Below are positions 25,226 to 37,766 of a stretch of 64,000 nucleotides of DNA, one piece after another. Origin of the DNA: Corylus avellana (lineage: Eukaryota > Streptophyta > Magnoliopsida > Fagales > Betulaceae); the NCBI RefSeq assembly GCF_901000735.1, contig NC_081549.1, forward strand, positions 3,234,942 to 3,298,941. Direction: 5' to 3'. Below the pieces are notes generated by a model. That model ran no database searches. It was given only the letters and a program-made list of their open reading frames with translations, and had not been told where the DNA came from. Position numbers and translations under genes: made by a program. Positions within the stretch are counted from its first letter, which is position 1, and each line of letters begins with the position of its first letter.

Positions 25226-25361
25226 TTACCTACTAGAAGAAAAAAAGATAGTCAATGCTAGCTTAATATTTTTCCAGGCAATCAGACACAAAAATGTTGT
25301 ATTTGTTCTTATATGTATCAATAGATTGTGAGTGCCAAAAATATAGATCCTGAGCCTCTCT

Positions 25362-27330
25362 GTTTTTTTTTAAAAAAAAAAAAAATTTATGAACAATAAT
25401 TTATTAGGAGAAAAGGAAAAGCCTTCATACATACAAAATATACAAGAGATGCAGCCACCTTATGGTGCCAAAAATCTACAAAGTTAACCAAATCTACAAG
25501 ATTTGAAGAGGAAAAATTAGGAACATAAGCTACAGCCCAATCTAATAGAGATCAAAAAGGAGGATTTTAAACATAGCACATTAGACTTGTAGTCCTCAAA
25601 TAGGCATCGATTTCTTTCTCTTTGGGTGCCCCACGTTAATAATGTGGGGATGACTTTCTAGATGGCCTCTTTGGAGTGTCCCAGCCCTTGAGTCTTCCAA
25701 TAGTGAAGCAACTCTAGGATATTGCTAGGCATGACCCATGAAACTTCGAATAAGTTGAGAACCAAATGCCAGATCTCACTAGTAAACTCACAATGGATAA
25801 GGAAGTGGTTTACGGTCTCCTTGTTCTTTTTGTATAGGCAACACCAATTAACAAGAGTAAGACCCCTCCTCCTAAGATTATCAATTGTGAGGATTTTACC
25901 CAAAGTTTCCGTCCAAATGAAGAAAGCAATGTGAGTTGCAGTGTTCACCTTCCAAATGCTCTTCCACGGGAACAAACAAGACTCCTCAGACCATCAAGTG
26001 TTATAGTAGCTAGTCACTTCAAAGCCGTGATTGCATGTAGGGGTCCACAACATTGTATCCATCTCCTCCAAATGGGTTTTCAAGGCGTACAAAAGGTTGA
26101 GGAATACAAGAAGAGACTACAGCTCCGAATGCTGGACTACCTTGAAGAAACTTAGATTCCAATGGATATATGTACCAGAGGCATTCAAGTAATCTGACAG
26201 TAAGGCTTCTTTGTCATGAGCTGTAGAATAGAGTTCGGGAAATGAGTACTTGCTGCTTCTCCCTACCAAACATCATGCCAAAAGCGAATGCGAGACCCAT
26301 TCCCAACTCCGAGGAGAGCAAGTTGTAGAAATTTTCCCAGTCATTCCTAATATTCCTCCAAAGGCCCACCCCATATGGCTCTCAAGTTTCCTCTGAACGC
26401 CAGCCCCCTCTTTGGATCCCATACTTCTCATGAATCACCTATCTCCATAGGAAATCCTCTTCTTGTAGGAATCTCCAAAGCCATTTACCCAATAAAGCTC
26501 TATTAAATGGCATGAGGGTTTTCACATCCAACCCTTCTCTAGGAACTGGGGAGCAAATAGTCTTCATGTTCGCTAATGAAGCTTAGACTTACCACCTATG
26601 CCATCTCAAAGAAAGCCCCTTTGAAGACGCTTCAATCTTCTAGCTATACCGGCTGGTAAAGGGAAAAGGGACAAGAAGCACATTGGTAAATTGGATAATG
26701 TTCTCTTGATAAGGGTTAGGCGACTGCCTCGAGATAAATAGGTCTTCTTCCAATTAGCCAATCTTCTTTATGTTTTCTCAACTACCACATCCCAAATAAC
26801 TTTTGACTTAAAAGAAGCGCCCAAAAGAAGTCCCAAATATTTCAATGGCAAAGAAGATTTGTTACAAATCAGAATGTCGCCTCTCAGCCTCTGCAACTAC
26901 TCTTTTGATTTTCGAAGATTGACCTTCAAACGTGAAATAGCCACAAAACACGAGAATATGTTCCAGATTAAGGATCTGATCTCAATATGCATCACACGTA
27001 ATAAGTGTCTCATCCGCAAAAAGAAGATGGGTGATTCCTAAAGAGGCTGCGTTTTGGAGGTTGACCTTGAAACCAAATAAATAATCCATAGCCATAACTC
27101 TAGACAGCATCCTACTAAGAAACTCCATGACAATTACAAATAAGAGCAGTGACTCGAGTTCTCTTTGTGGAGGCCCCTGGAACTAGCAAAAAAACCATGT
27201 GAACTACCATTAATCAATAGAGAGAATCAGGCTGTGAAGATAGAGGCAGACATCCATTTCCTCCATTTTGAATCAAAGCCAAGGCGCCCCGAAAGGTAGG
27301 AGAGAAACTCCCAAACTTGTACCTGTAACA
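25362..27330 (-). mobile_element. 5'-truncated, decayed LINE (L1-type) retrotransposon
   Basis: On the minus strand, starting near 27330, the translation shows reverse-transcriptase remnants: FGFDSKWRKWM, FSLLINGSSHGFF, a broken RGLRQGDPLS region, LLFVIVMEFLSRMLSRVMA, and LFADETL in place of the LFADDTL active site. Stops and frameshifts interrupt it. Downstream an intact zf-RVT (zinc-binding) segment spans 25975-25658: FPWKSIWKVNTATHIAFFIW, RRGLTLVNWCCLYKKNKETV, HFLIHC. A T-run at 25362-25370 (plus strand) is the likely poly(A) tail. The element is dead. Confidence 0.8.
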
Positions 27331-28775
27331 TAAGCATGCATAATGTGTAATCTAAAAAGTCATCCTACTTGTTTCTTCAATCCTCATAAACATGTTTATT
27401 TTAAACATGGTTCATGAATTCCAATTATTAAAGCATACAGTTGATGATTGTCAGTCCATTGAGCTAATATAGACATAATGGAAGTAAAATAAGGTAAACC
27501 TGCAACAGGCAAATAACCAGTATCGTTATTTATGTCTTCTTTGTGAGTAAAAGGTTCTGCTGTTAAAATTCCAGTTTGTTTTCTATGGTGTAGTCTACCT
27601 ACTTGAAGTTTGAGATGGCTTCTTGCATCTTTTATGATTCATAGCTAAATTTTTGTCTGCGTGCAGATCAGTCAAGGTCAACAGGTAACAAGAAATGAAG
27701 GAGATTGAATATGTGGCATAGAGATGTAAAGCTATCTATGATTTCAATGAATTCCATGACCAGATCTTCTTTAATGGATTTCTAATTTGTTTTATCATTT
27801 TTAACAAGATTGTATAGTGGTGAAGTCCTTTGTACTGGAAAGGATTATTGTTGGTTTATCAGTTGGGAGCTCTTCGGCTTTTAATTGGCTCTGTAAAGGT
27901 TACATCAACATTGTATAGCTAATAACTGTGTCAGTGTTTTGATGCTAATTTGGTGGTTGTGTGACATTTTATTTGGCAGTGTTTCCCTGAAGAGGCTCAT
28001 CATTCTTTGTGGGTGTTTTGTAAGCTAGAAGAGAAAAACGAAAAAACAGGTTCAAACATAAACATTGGGAAGCCTGAAAAAGATCTAATGTTTCTTATTA
28101 GAATCGTTTATGATGTTCTGTTAGAACTAGAATGCTATCGACAAAGCTTAGATGAAAGTGGATGAAACATAAACATTGCGATGCTCTGCAAATATTTAAA
28201 AGGTGGATGAAAGTGGCTTTGCCATTTTTTTTACAGAAACCATTCCTGTCTGTGATATCAAACTAGGGGAGCCCTTCATTTTCGTACTTCTGATGTCTTC
28301 GTTGCTTTGATTTTGTCGGCCATAACTATAACTTATTATTTGATTGGTTCCACGTAGTTGACAAATTGTTGAAGGGAGACTTTTTATTATTCATGCCGAC
28401 ATTGCTTTAGCTCTAGTAATTAAGGATCAGATGGCATAATTGGCTCGTGATTATGTCTAACAAAAATTGAGGTGTGTCATAGTAGAGTATATCATGGAGT
28501 TCAAGAATAATAATCACAATTGAAAACGATTACTAACTTACAATTGAAGAATATCACTGAGTCACACTTAAAAACTATCACTGAATTACAGTTGAAATTT
28601 AGCCTTAGGGCTTTATTTTGTGTACCTAGATCACAGCCCGAATTATGTAAACCTCTGTGTCCTTATTCTTATTATTCTGCTTTATTATTTCTGCATTATT
28701 AGTTTCTTTCAAGGTTGACAAAGTTTTTCGAATGTTTGATTTTTCATATGCAATTTTAATTATCACATGTATTTT
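27331..28775. other. No gene recognised; runs to the assembly gap
   Basis: AT-rich sequence. A short internally repetitive patch (tests of 'caattgaa..atcactga') lies at 28518-28600. It ends at the run of Ns; its sequence continues in the matching copy at 37200. Confidence 0.5.
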
Positions 28776-28875
28776 NNNNNNNNNNNNNNNNNNNNNNNNN
28801 NNNNNNNNNNNNNNNNNNNNNNNNNNNNNNNNNNNNNNNNNNNNNNNNNNNNNNNNNNNNNNNNNNNNNNNNNNN
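28776..28875. other. Assembly gap, 100 N
   Basis: Exactly 100 Ns, the conventional length for a scaffold gap of unknown size. The sequences on its two sides overlap by about 8.3 kb (see the duplication entry). Confidence 0.98.
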
Positions 28876-30270
28876 AAGAACAACGTTGATGAGGACGAAT
28901 GTGTAAATTTTAAAAGCATTACGATGTGAAGCAACCCGATCAAACACTGGAGTGTCATCATCCTGACTTTGAGAAACCCGTGAGAGTGAATCAACATTTG
29001 GAAGAAGAACACTAAAATTGGATCGGAGACTCTCTACGAGATTGAATTTACAAGATGTAGGGAGACTAGCATAACTACGAATCAAGGAATAGACACGGTC
29101 AAAGACATCTTGCTCTTCAATGCAAAAGAGCTCCTTGTCGGAAAGATCAAAGGATACACCTGTTTAAATAGATAAGGAAGGCAAAAAAACGGCATAACGT
29201 GAGATTGTGTATCATGGGTGGAACAAAAATGAACTACTTGTTCTTGCAAGTACATTTACAAATAACGATGACCAGCTAAATGTAGAGGAGCTGGTTAAAT
29301 TACTCTCTATCAGTTCTATTGAATCCAGCTATCAGTGTAAGTAACACTTCTATTTCCTTTCATACGCTTGTATTTTGTACGTTACAAAACAAAGCATTAT
29401 GGTGTTTGCCGGAGTTGGAGAAAACTCTTATTATTATTTGGTTGCTTACTTTAAATATTTGCTAGAACAAAGAAAAATTCAACTTTTGTTCAAGTAAATT
29501 ATAGCACAAACTCAGCCCAGATTAGTTTTTCTTTAATAATAATCTCATGGCATAGAACAACAAAACTTGGTTGCTTTCCTTTTTTTTCCCCAATTGTCTC
29601 AGATGAGCAATGATAGCGCATAAGAAACAAAAAAAATAGAATATGTCCTGTTTCTAGGAAAGATTGAGTTAAAAACAAAGTACAACCAACTTGAGGTCTT
29701 GCACTTACGCTGCTTAGTTCATAAGAAACGCAAAATTCAGCTAAGCACGGCCAAATGCAGATTAAACGACTGACTTAAGTCAAATTTTCTAATTTTCTTG
29801 CTTCAATTCTATAAATTATTTTCTTCTCTATATCTCCCTAACAACCGAATAAAACTTTACACTTTTTAGGGCTTCATTACATGAAAACAAAAGAAATTTA
29901 TTTTAAAAAAAGTCGAACTCTGCTTGATTGCTGAGATAATTGAGGGAAAAAAGATTTGGGACATGACATGCCCCACTTAATTAACAATCAAATGTATAAA
30001 ACTAATCAATTCGAGTACCATTTTCGCCAGACTTCCTTTCTTTTTCTTTGTGTTGCATTTTCTCAGCAACCAAACTCAATGTCAGGGAAAAATTTAATGG
30101 ATCTCTAAGAGAGAGAGAGAGAGAGAGAGAATGTGACCTTTGACGAACTCTTCCAGTTCAGAGGGATGAAGCGAAGCGATGTCGATGGGGTTTTGCGCGT
30201 AGAGGCGGTTGTCTTCGTGCTCTTCTTCTAGTGCTCTGAGGGTCTGGGGAAAGAAGAAGTGAGGAGCCAT
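28876..30270 (-). pseudogene. Duplicate 5' end of CAP-D2 (probable assembly artefact)
   Basis: Contains CAP-D2 exon 1 (30270-30138) and the first 284 bases of exon 2 (29159-28876), identical to 21842-21710 and 20731-20448. Exon 2 is cut by the gap, and no downstream exons exist on this side. It is not a second gene; it is the start of the same gene read again at a contig edge. Confidence 0.9.
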
Positions 30271-31280
30271 AGTCACAGAGAGAAAGAAAGAGAGAGGTTC
30301 TCTTTCGTTCTTCGTTGAGGTTTTCGCAAAATTTGAAATGGAACTCAAAATTTCAGACAGCGGGAATGTGTTACTGTTCGGGAAGGTGGGCCCGGGTCGG
30401 TTCTGCTTTATGGAGCAGGTGTTTGTGCGTTGGGACCAAAATACGCCTATAGCTAATGGCCCAATAACTCAGATGGGTATGCTACGCAGCATTTTCAGTC
30501 TTTTTGGGCTAACTCAGCTCTATTTCTCAAACGTAATTATAAACAAGTTTAATAAGGGTCAAATTTAATTTTTAGTCCAAAAAGTAATATATATTTAACT
30601 AAAATAAATATTTTAAGAAATTTTTGTTGGCTATATAAAAAATATTTCACCATAAACTGTATTTGCATATATAAATATTTTAGCTATATATAAATTTGAG
30701 GAGAAAGGAGAGAATAGAGAAGAGAGGACTTTTGTTCAGCTTAACCCATTCAAAGTTATGCTAAACTGCTTATGGGTTGTGTCCTCGTAAGTTCGAATTT
30801 GCTGTCTGAATTGCTGGCATCTTTATCCTGTCCTCATTGGCAATGTCCCAAAAAATCATAAAGCTTCTTTCTAATTCTTTGGAGTTAAAAATTTGTAATC
30901 ACATATTAATACATCATAATCATTATCCTATCAAGATTAATAATAATTAAAGAGACTATTTTAAGCTGAAAAAGTCTTTTTCTGTTTGGTGGGTGGGACA
31001 TATGGTTTTGAGCAGTGGACTCCAAAAGAAGGTAAAAAACAGAAAACAAAGCAAATAACCCACTGAGACAAGCAAATCAATAACTCATGGCCCACATCAC
31101 CCCCTGCCTCTCGGACTGTTTTCTTTTCCTTTCACTTCACCTTTTTAATTTGTCTTTGATGACTCCGATTCCTTTGATTCTTTCCAAATAGGGTGGGCTG
31201 ATTAGCCTGATTTCTCTTTGAATCCCAAATCGATTTTCTGGGTTTTGATTAGAAAGCAAAAACAGAGAGAGACAGAGACA

Positions 31281-31427
31281 ATGGCAATGCCATGGACCAT
31301 GACCCTGTGGATGGCAAAGATGGTGTGGGTGGCTCTGACTGGGTGGGTTTCTTCTTGCTTGATTGTTGCTGATGAAGTTGCCAACTCTCTCAGAACGGGT
31401 GATATCGGCCCTTTCCACGTTGGCTGA
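31281..31427 (+). CDS. Second copy of the 48-residue membrane protein gene (probable assembly duplicate)
   Basis: Identical to the gene at 22853-22999, including leader and start context. Because it lies inside the contig overlap it probably represents the same locus, or the other haplotype. Confidence 0.5.
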   Translation: MAMPWTMTLWMAKMVWVALTGWVSSCLIVADEVANSLRTGDIGPFHVG

Positions 31428-33789
31428 TTGGGTTGTCGAATTCAACAATCCAAATCTCTCTGGGTTTGTCTCTGGGAACCCCTGCTAACTTTTTTGTTAT
31501 ATTAAAATCTCTCTGTCTGTGTGATTATTTTCTTGGTTGCTGATTATTGTGATAATGTCTATTATCCCATTAGGTGGTAGGTGAATTGTGATAGAATGAA
31601 CACTTAATCAATTCAAACCTGCCTTTCTTGTCTGAGAACTTTTAGATTTGATATATGGGCTCCGCTCAGTTGCCAAGAGCACGTTTTTTAGAAGAAAAAT
31701 TAAAACGTGTAAAAGATTTCGAAACTTTCTTCACTTTTCCAACAATATCTTAGTAGCCAAGTGGAGCTATACATTCAAGTTTAGGGTCTTGAATTATATA
31801 TACACTGCAAACAAAATGACAATAAGAGTATCTTCGTTACAAAGTGAAGATGATAGGAGCCAGGAAAATATGGAATGAAAAGAAATAAACAATGTAAAAC
31901 ATTAATATAAGGAAAAAAAGAAGAATATGCAAGCTGATCTGATCTTTGAGGCCAAGATAACATATAAGCAAGAGGACAGCATGCACTCAAGGACTATTTT
32001 TGAGCATAGAAGACATAATTTTAGATTGTTAAGAGTAAAATTAAAAGCAAAATATCATCAATTGCAGAAGCTGAGTGCCTATGTAGAGTTGCTAACTTTT
32101 GGTGATTCTCAACAAGCACAATTGAAGCAAATTTTTATGAAATCATCACAATTGATATGGAGGAGGTCATGCGCAAAACTAAATTTTTATTTACTAGCAA
32201 AATCCCACAAACTAAAACCTAAATAGCATAAGATATAGATAGCCTAGATCTAAAATCAAAGTACAATTTGGTATTTAATGCCTTTGCTAGCAATTACATT
32301 TAGCAACAATTAAACATCAATTAACTTTGGGACCCAGTGACTCTTAAGTATAAAGCAACTAAACAAGTTACACAATTTGCTTAGGGTAATTTCCTACATT
32401 GCCTCCCATAAACCAAGTTCTAAAAAAATTCATAAAAGATGTGAGCGAACCCCATCTCCTGCAGCAGCCGTCAAAGCAATATTCATGTTCAGTAAGCAAC
32501 TCCTACGATATCATCTTCCTTGGATCAAACAATAACTTTGTGACTCCCTCAATAACATAGTGGGAACATTAAACCAATTATACATTTACATCGCTATTCC
32601 AACTATACAGTTCAGCCATAACATGATAAAGGTAGAGGTCATTTTTACCATGTAAAATTGTGTGGGAGTCTGGGAGATGACCTTGGGAAATTTAGGCTTA
32701 ATACCGGCTAAAGGAATGGGGTTTTGTTTCCTACAGAAGTCATTTAGTTGGGCATGCAGATTGGAAGAGAAACTGTTTGTTTTAGAATCATTTAGGAAGA
32801 TTTAAATGGAGGTTAGGTTTCTGGAGCTCAGTAACCTTCATTAAGTATTTAATCTGTGGTTCTATTTCATCCTCTTTCTAGTTCTGCAAGGTCCCTGTTA
32901 GTGGTATTTTGGAGATCTCATTCTCTCAATTTACCAGTTTCACTTATGGTTATTATACGCGAACCTCAGTAGAACTCTATGCATATGCTATATTATAGAC
33001 CACATCTCTGTCATGCAAATACCACGGGTGCTCTGACCATTCATCTCGAGCTTTTGTTGTCTTCGTTGTTCTCTACCCTTCCACACACCCCTTCTTCTCT
33101 CTTTGCAAGTTTTGTGGCTGGTAATGTTGTATCATTTTTGGTTCATCATGAGTTCTAAATCTAGATTTAAGAGAAGAAAAGTCAATTTAAGAAGGCATGA
33201 AAGTTTCAAAATATTAGGTTCATAGTCACAGTATAGCTAGACAAAGAGAGCTCTGCCTGGATGATCTTTCATCTACTGTTGCTCTTTATTCCTTGAAGGG
33301 GTTAGTCTGCCCATATGGTCTTGTATGCACGTTAGTTCTTAGTCATTTGCTGTTACAATTTTGATGGTCATGATAGCTGCTCCTAAATCATGTTTGATTT
33401 AGTTCACCAGTTTTCTTTTTGAGGGGTATTACATTGCGGGAGAAATTTTATTTTCATGGTACAAAATTTGACAGAATCTTGTTTTTCTTTCCTTACAAAG
33501 ATAATCTGAAACAGTGCTCAATTTTTGCTTATCTTTGTCTCTCACAAATCTGGCATGCATAAACTTCAGTGCTGCATTAAACACTTGGATTTGTGAAGTG
33601 TCTTCCTCTTCTTCATCTTCATCATAATCTTGATCTTGTGTTCTTTTTAAGGGTTACCTACTAGAAGAAAAAAAGATAGTCAATGCTAGCTTAATATTTT
33701 TCCAGGCAATCAGACACAAAAATGTTGTATTTGTTCTTATATGTATCAATAGATTGTGAGTGCCAAAAATATAGATCCTGAGCCTCTCT

Positions 33790-35758
33790 GTTTTTTTTTA
33801 AAAAAAAAAAAAATTTATGAACAATAATTTATTAGGAGAAAAGGAAAAGCCTTCATACATACAAAATATACAAGAGATGCAGCCACCTTATGGTGCCAAA
33901 AATCTACAAAGTTAACCAAATCTACAAGATTTGAAGAGGAAAAATTAGGAACATAAGCTACAGCCCAATCTAATAGAGATCAAAAAGGAGGATTTTAAAC
34001 ATAGCACATTAGACTTGTAGTCCTCAAATAGGCATCGATTTCTTTCTCTTTGGGTGCCCCACGTTAATAATGTGGGGATGACTTTCTAGATGGCCTCTTT
34101 GGAGTGTCCCAGCCCTTGAGTCTTCCAATAGTGAAGCAACTCTAGGATATTGCTAGGCATGACCCATGAAACTTCGAATAAGTTGAGAACCAAATGCCAG
34201 ATCTCACTAGTAAACTCACAATGGATAAGGAAGTGGTTTACGGTCTCCTTGTTCTTTTTGTATAGGCAACACCAATTAACAAGAGTAAGACCCCTCCTCC
34301 TAAGATTATCAATTGTGAGGATTTTACCCAAAGTTTCCGTCCAAATGAAGAAAGCAATGTGAGTTGCAGTGTTCACCTTCCAAATGCTCTTCCACGGGAA
34401 CAAACAAGACTCCTCAGACCATCAAGTGTTATAGTAGCTAGTCACTTCAAAGCCGTGATTGCATGTAGGGGTCCACAACATTGTATCCATCTCCTCCAAA
34501 TGGGTTTTCAAGGCGTACAAAAGGTTGAGGAATACAAGAAGAGACTACAGCTCCGAATGCTGGACTACCTTGAAGAAACTTAGATTCCAATGGATATATG
34601 TACCAGAGGCATTCAAGTAATCTGACAGTAAGGCTTCTTTGTCATGAGCTGTAGAATAGAGTTCGGGAAATGAGTACTTGCTGCTTCTCCCTACCAAACA
34701 TCATGCCAAAAGCGAATGCGAGACCCATTCCCAACTCCGAGGAGAGCAAGTTGTAGAAATTTTCCCAGTCATTCCTAATATTCCTCCAAAGGCCCACCCC
34801 ATATGGCTCTCAAGTTTCCTCTGAACGCCAGCCCCCTCTTTGGATCCCATACTTCTCATGAATCACCTATCTCCATAGGAAATCCTCTTCTTGTAGGAAT
34901 CTCCAAAGCCATTTACCCAATAAAGCTCTATTAAATGGCATGAGGGTTTTCACATCCAACCCTTCTCTAGGAACTGGGGAGCAAATAGTCTTCATGTTCG
35001 CTAATGAAGCTTAGACTTACCACCTATGCCATCTCAAAGAAAGCCCCTTTGAAGACGCTTCAATCTTCTAGCTATACCGGCTGGTAAAGGGAAAAGGGAC
35101 AAGAAGCACATTGGTAAATTGGATAATGTTCTCTTGATAAGGGTTAGGCGACTGCCTCGAGATAAATAGGTCTTCTTCCAATTAGCCAATCTTCTTTATG
35201 TTTTCTCAACTACCACATCCCAAATAACTTTTGACTTAAAAGAAGCGCCCAAAAGAAGTCCCAAATATTTCAATGGCAAAGAAGATTTGTTACAAATCAG
35301 AATGTAAGCCCCAGCCCTGCAACTAATTTTGATTTTCGAAGATTGACCTTCAAACGTGAAATAGCCACAAAACACGAGAATATGTTCCAGATTAAGGATC
35401 TGATCTCAATATGCATCACACGTAATAAGTGTCTCATCCGCAAAAAGAAGATGGGTGATTCCTAAAGAGGCTGCGTTTTGGAGGTTGACCTTGAAACCAA
35501 ATAAATAATCCATAGCCATAACTCTAGACAGCATCCTACTAAGAAACTCCATGACAATTACAAATAAGAGCAGTGACTCGAGTTCTCTTTGTGGAGGCCC
35601 CTGGAACTAGCAAAAAAACCATGTGAACTACCATTAATCAATAGAGAGAATCAGGCTGTGAAGATAGAGGCAGACATCCATTTCCTCCATTTTGAATCAA
35701 AGCCAAGGCGCCCCGAAAGGTAGGAGAGAAACTCCCAAACTTGTACCTGTAACATAAG
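33790..35758 (-). mobile_element. Second copy of the LINE remnant (probable assembly duplicate)
   Basis: Same truncated LINE as at 25362-27330, with its zf-RVT frame at 34403-34086. The only clustered divergence between the two overlap copies (35306-35332) falls inside this non-functional element. Confidence 0.8.
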
Positions 35759-37199
35759 CATGCATAATGTGTAATCTAAAAAGTCATCCTACTTGTTTCT
35801 TCAATCCTCATAAACATGTTTATTTTAAACATGGTTCATGAATTCCAATTATTAAAGCATACAGTTGATGATTGTCAGTCCATTGAGCTAATATAGACAT
35901 AATGGAAGTAAAATAAGGTAAACCTGCAACAGGCAAATAACCAGTATCGTTATTTATGTCTTCTTTGTGAGTAAAAGGTTCTGCTGTTAAAATTCCAGTT
36001 TGTTTTCTATGGTGTAGTCTACCTACTTGAAGTTTGAGATGGCTTCTTGCATCTTTTATGATTCATAGCTAAATTTTTGTCTGCGTGCAGATCAGTCAAG
36101 GTCAACAGGTAACAAGAAATGAAGGAGATTGAATATGTGGCATAGAGATGTAAAGCTATCTATGATTTCAATGAATTCCATGACCAGATCTTCTTTAATG
36201 GATTTCTAATTTGTTTTATCATTTTTAACAAGATTGTATAGTGGTGAAGTCCTTTGTACTGGAAAGGATTATTGTTGGTTTATCAGTTGGGAGCTCTTCG
36301 GCTTTTAATTGGCTCTGTAAAGGTTACATCAACATTGTATAGCTAATAACTGTGTCAGTGTTTTGATGCTAATTTGGTGGTTGTGTGACATTTTATTTGG
36401 CAGTGTTTCCCTGAAGAGGCTCATCATTCTTTGTGGGTGTTTTGTAAGCTAGAAGAGAAAAACGAAAAAACAGGTTCAAACATAAACATTGGGAAGCCTG
36501 AAAAAGATCTAATGTTTCTTATTAGAATCGTTTATGATGTTCTGTTAGAACTAGAATGCTATCGACAAAGCTTAGATGAAAGTGGATGAAACATAAACAT
36601 TGCGATGCTCTGCAAATATTTAAAAGGTGGATGAAAGTGGCTTTGCCATTTTTTTTACAGAAACCATTCCTGTCTGTGATATCAAACTAGGGGAGCCCTT
36701 CATTTTCGTACTTCTGATGTCTTCGTTGCTTTGATTTTGTCGGCCATAACTATAACTTATTATTTGATTGGTTCCACGTAGTTGACAAATTGTTGAAGGG
36801 AGACTTTTTATTATTCATGCCGACATTGCTTTAGCTCTAGTAATTAAGGATCAGATGGCATAATTGGCTCGTGATTATGTCTAACAAAAATTGAGGTGTG
36901 TCATAGTAGAGTATATCATGGAGTTCAAGAATAATAATCACAATTGAAAACGATTACTAACTTACAATTGAAGAATATCACTGAGTCACACTTAAAAACT
37001 ATCACTGAATTACAGTTGAAATTTAGCCTTAGGGCTTTATTTTGTGTACCTAGATCACAGCCCGAATTATGTAAACCTCTGTGTCCTTATTCTTATTATT
37101 CTGCTTTATTATTTCTGCATTATTAGTTTCTTTCAAGGTTGACAAAGTTTTTCGAATGTTTGATTTTTCACATGCAATTTTAATTATCACATGTATTTT

Positions 37200-37392
37200 A
37201 ATAGAATATGTGATTTGCATATGTTAAGAATATATGTCTGGAAAATTTCTTTCAATCCTGTTCAAAGGAAAACTCGTTTTCTATAAAAAAAATAAATAAA
37301 AAAAAAGGAAAACTCGTTTCTCTTTTTTTTTTTTTTTTGTCAAAATTCACTCATTAAAGAAATATGCTATAACTAAATTATATGCTTAAACC

Positions 37393-37424
<32 letters not shown>

Positions 37425-37766
37425 CTGCCTCTCTGAACAAAGTTTTCATTTTTTATTTATATTTTTTTGAAAGTTTCTTTTCTCTCAATGTCTTCTAATT
37501 ATCAGGCAATTCCAATACTGACCTTTACTCGACTCAGATGAACTTTCCCGCGTCCAATTGTGGTCCTCACTGTTAACCCCACGAGGGCCACGACACCGTT
37601 TTTATGGAACATAGACCGGACCCCCTGGGCTGGCTTACAGTTAATGACCGTTATAAAATTCTTAAAAATCTTCTTCAACCTCCAAGCGATCATATTCATA
37701 ACCCAGAACTTCCATTTCACTAGCTTTAGTGCTTCATATACAGACATTCCTTGATTATTGCTTGAA
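37200..37766. promoter_or_regulatory. Upstream region of the PPR gene
   Basis: Contains poly-T and a long (AT)n microsatellite at about 37399-37425, then about 250 bp of mixed composition before the PPR start. No element is assigned with confidence. Confidence 0.4.

Larger units (their letters stand above)
20448..37199 (+). repeat. Direct duplication flanking the gap: 20448-28775 and 28876-37199
   Basis: Copy B (28876-37199) repeats copy A (20448-28775) at a constant offset of 8428 up to 26877, then 8424. Differences noticed: a local cluster at 26878-26908 versus 35306-35332 (net 4 bp), and one T/C change (28747 versus 37171). Copy B begins in the middle of CAP-D2 exon 2, exactly at the gap edge, and copy A ends exactly at the other gap edge. 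The overlap is therefore end-to-end between two contigs, the pattern of an unmerged overlap or retained haplotig. Confidence 0.95.

Noticed and set aside
25658..25975. An intact zinc-binding protein gene
   Set aside because: It is the zf-RVT piece of a LINE whose upstream reverse transcriptase is broken by stops and frameshifts.
28876..30270. A second CAP-D2 gene
   Set aside because: Identical to the first copy, contains only exon 1 and part of exon 2, and stops exactly at the gap edge; explained by contig overlap.
37758..37766. PPR start three codons upstream
   Set aside because: The codon there is TTG, not ATG; a nuclear plant gene should start at the ATG at 37767.
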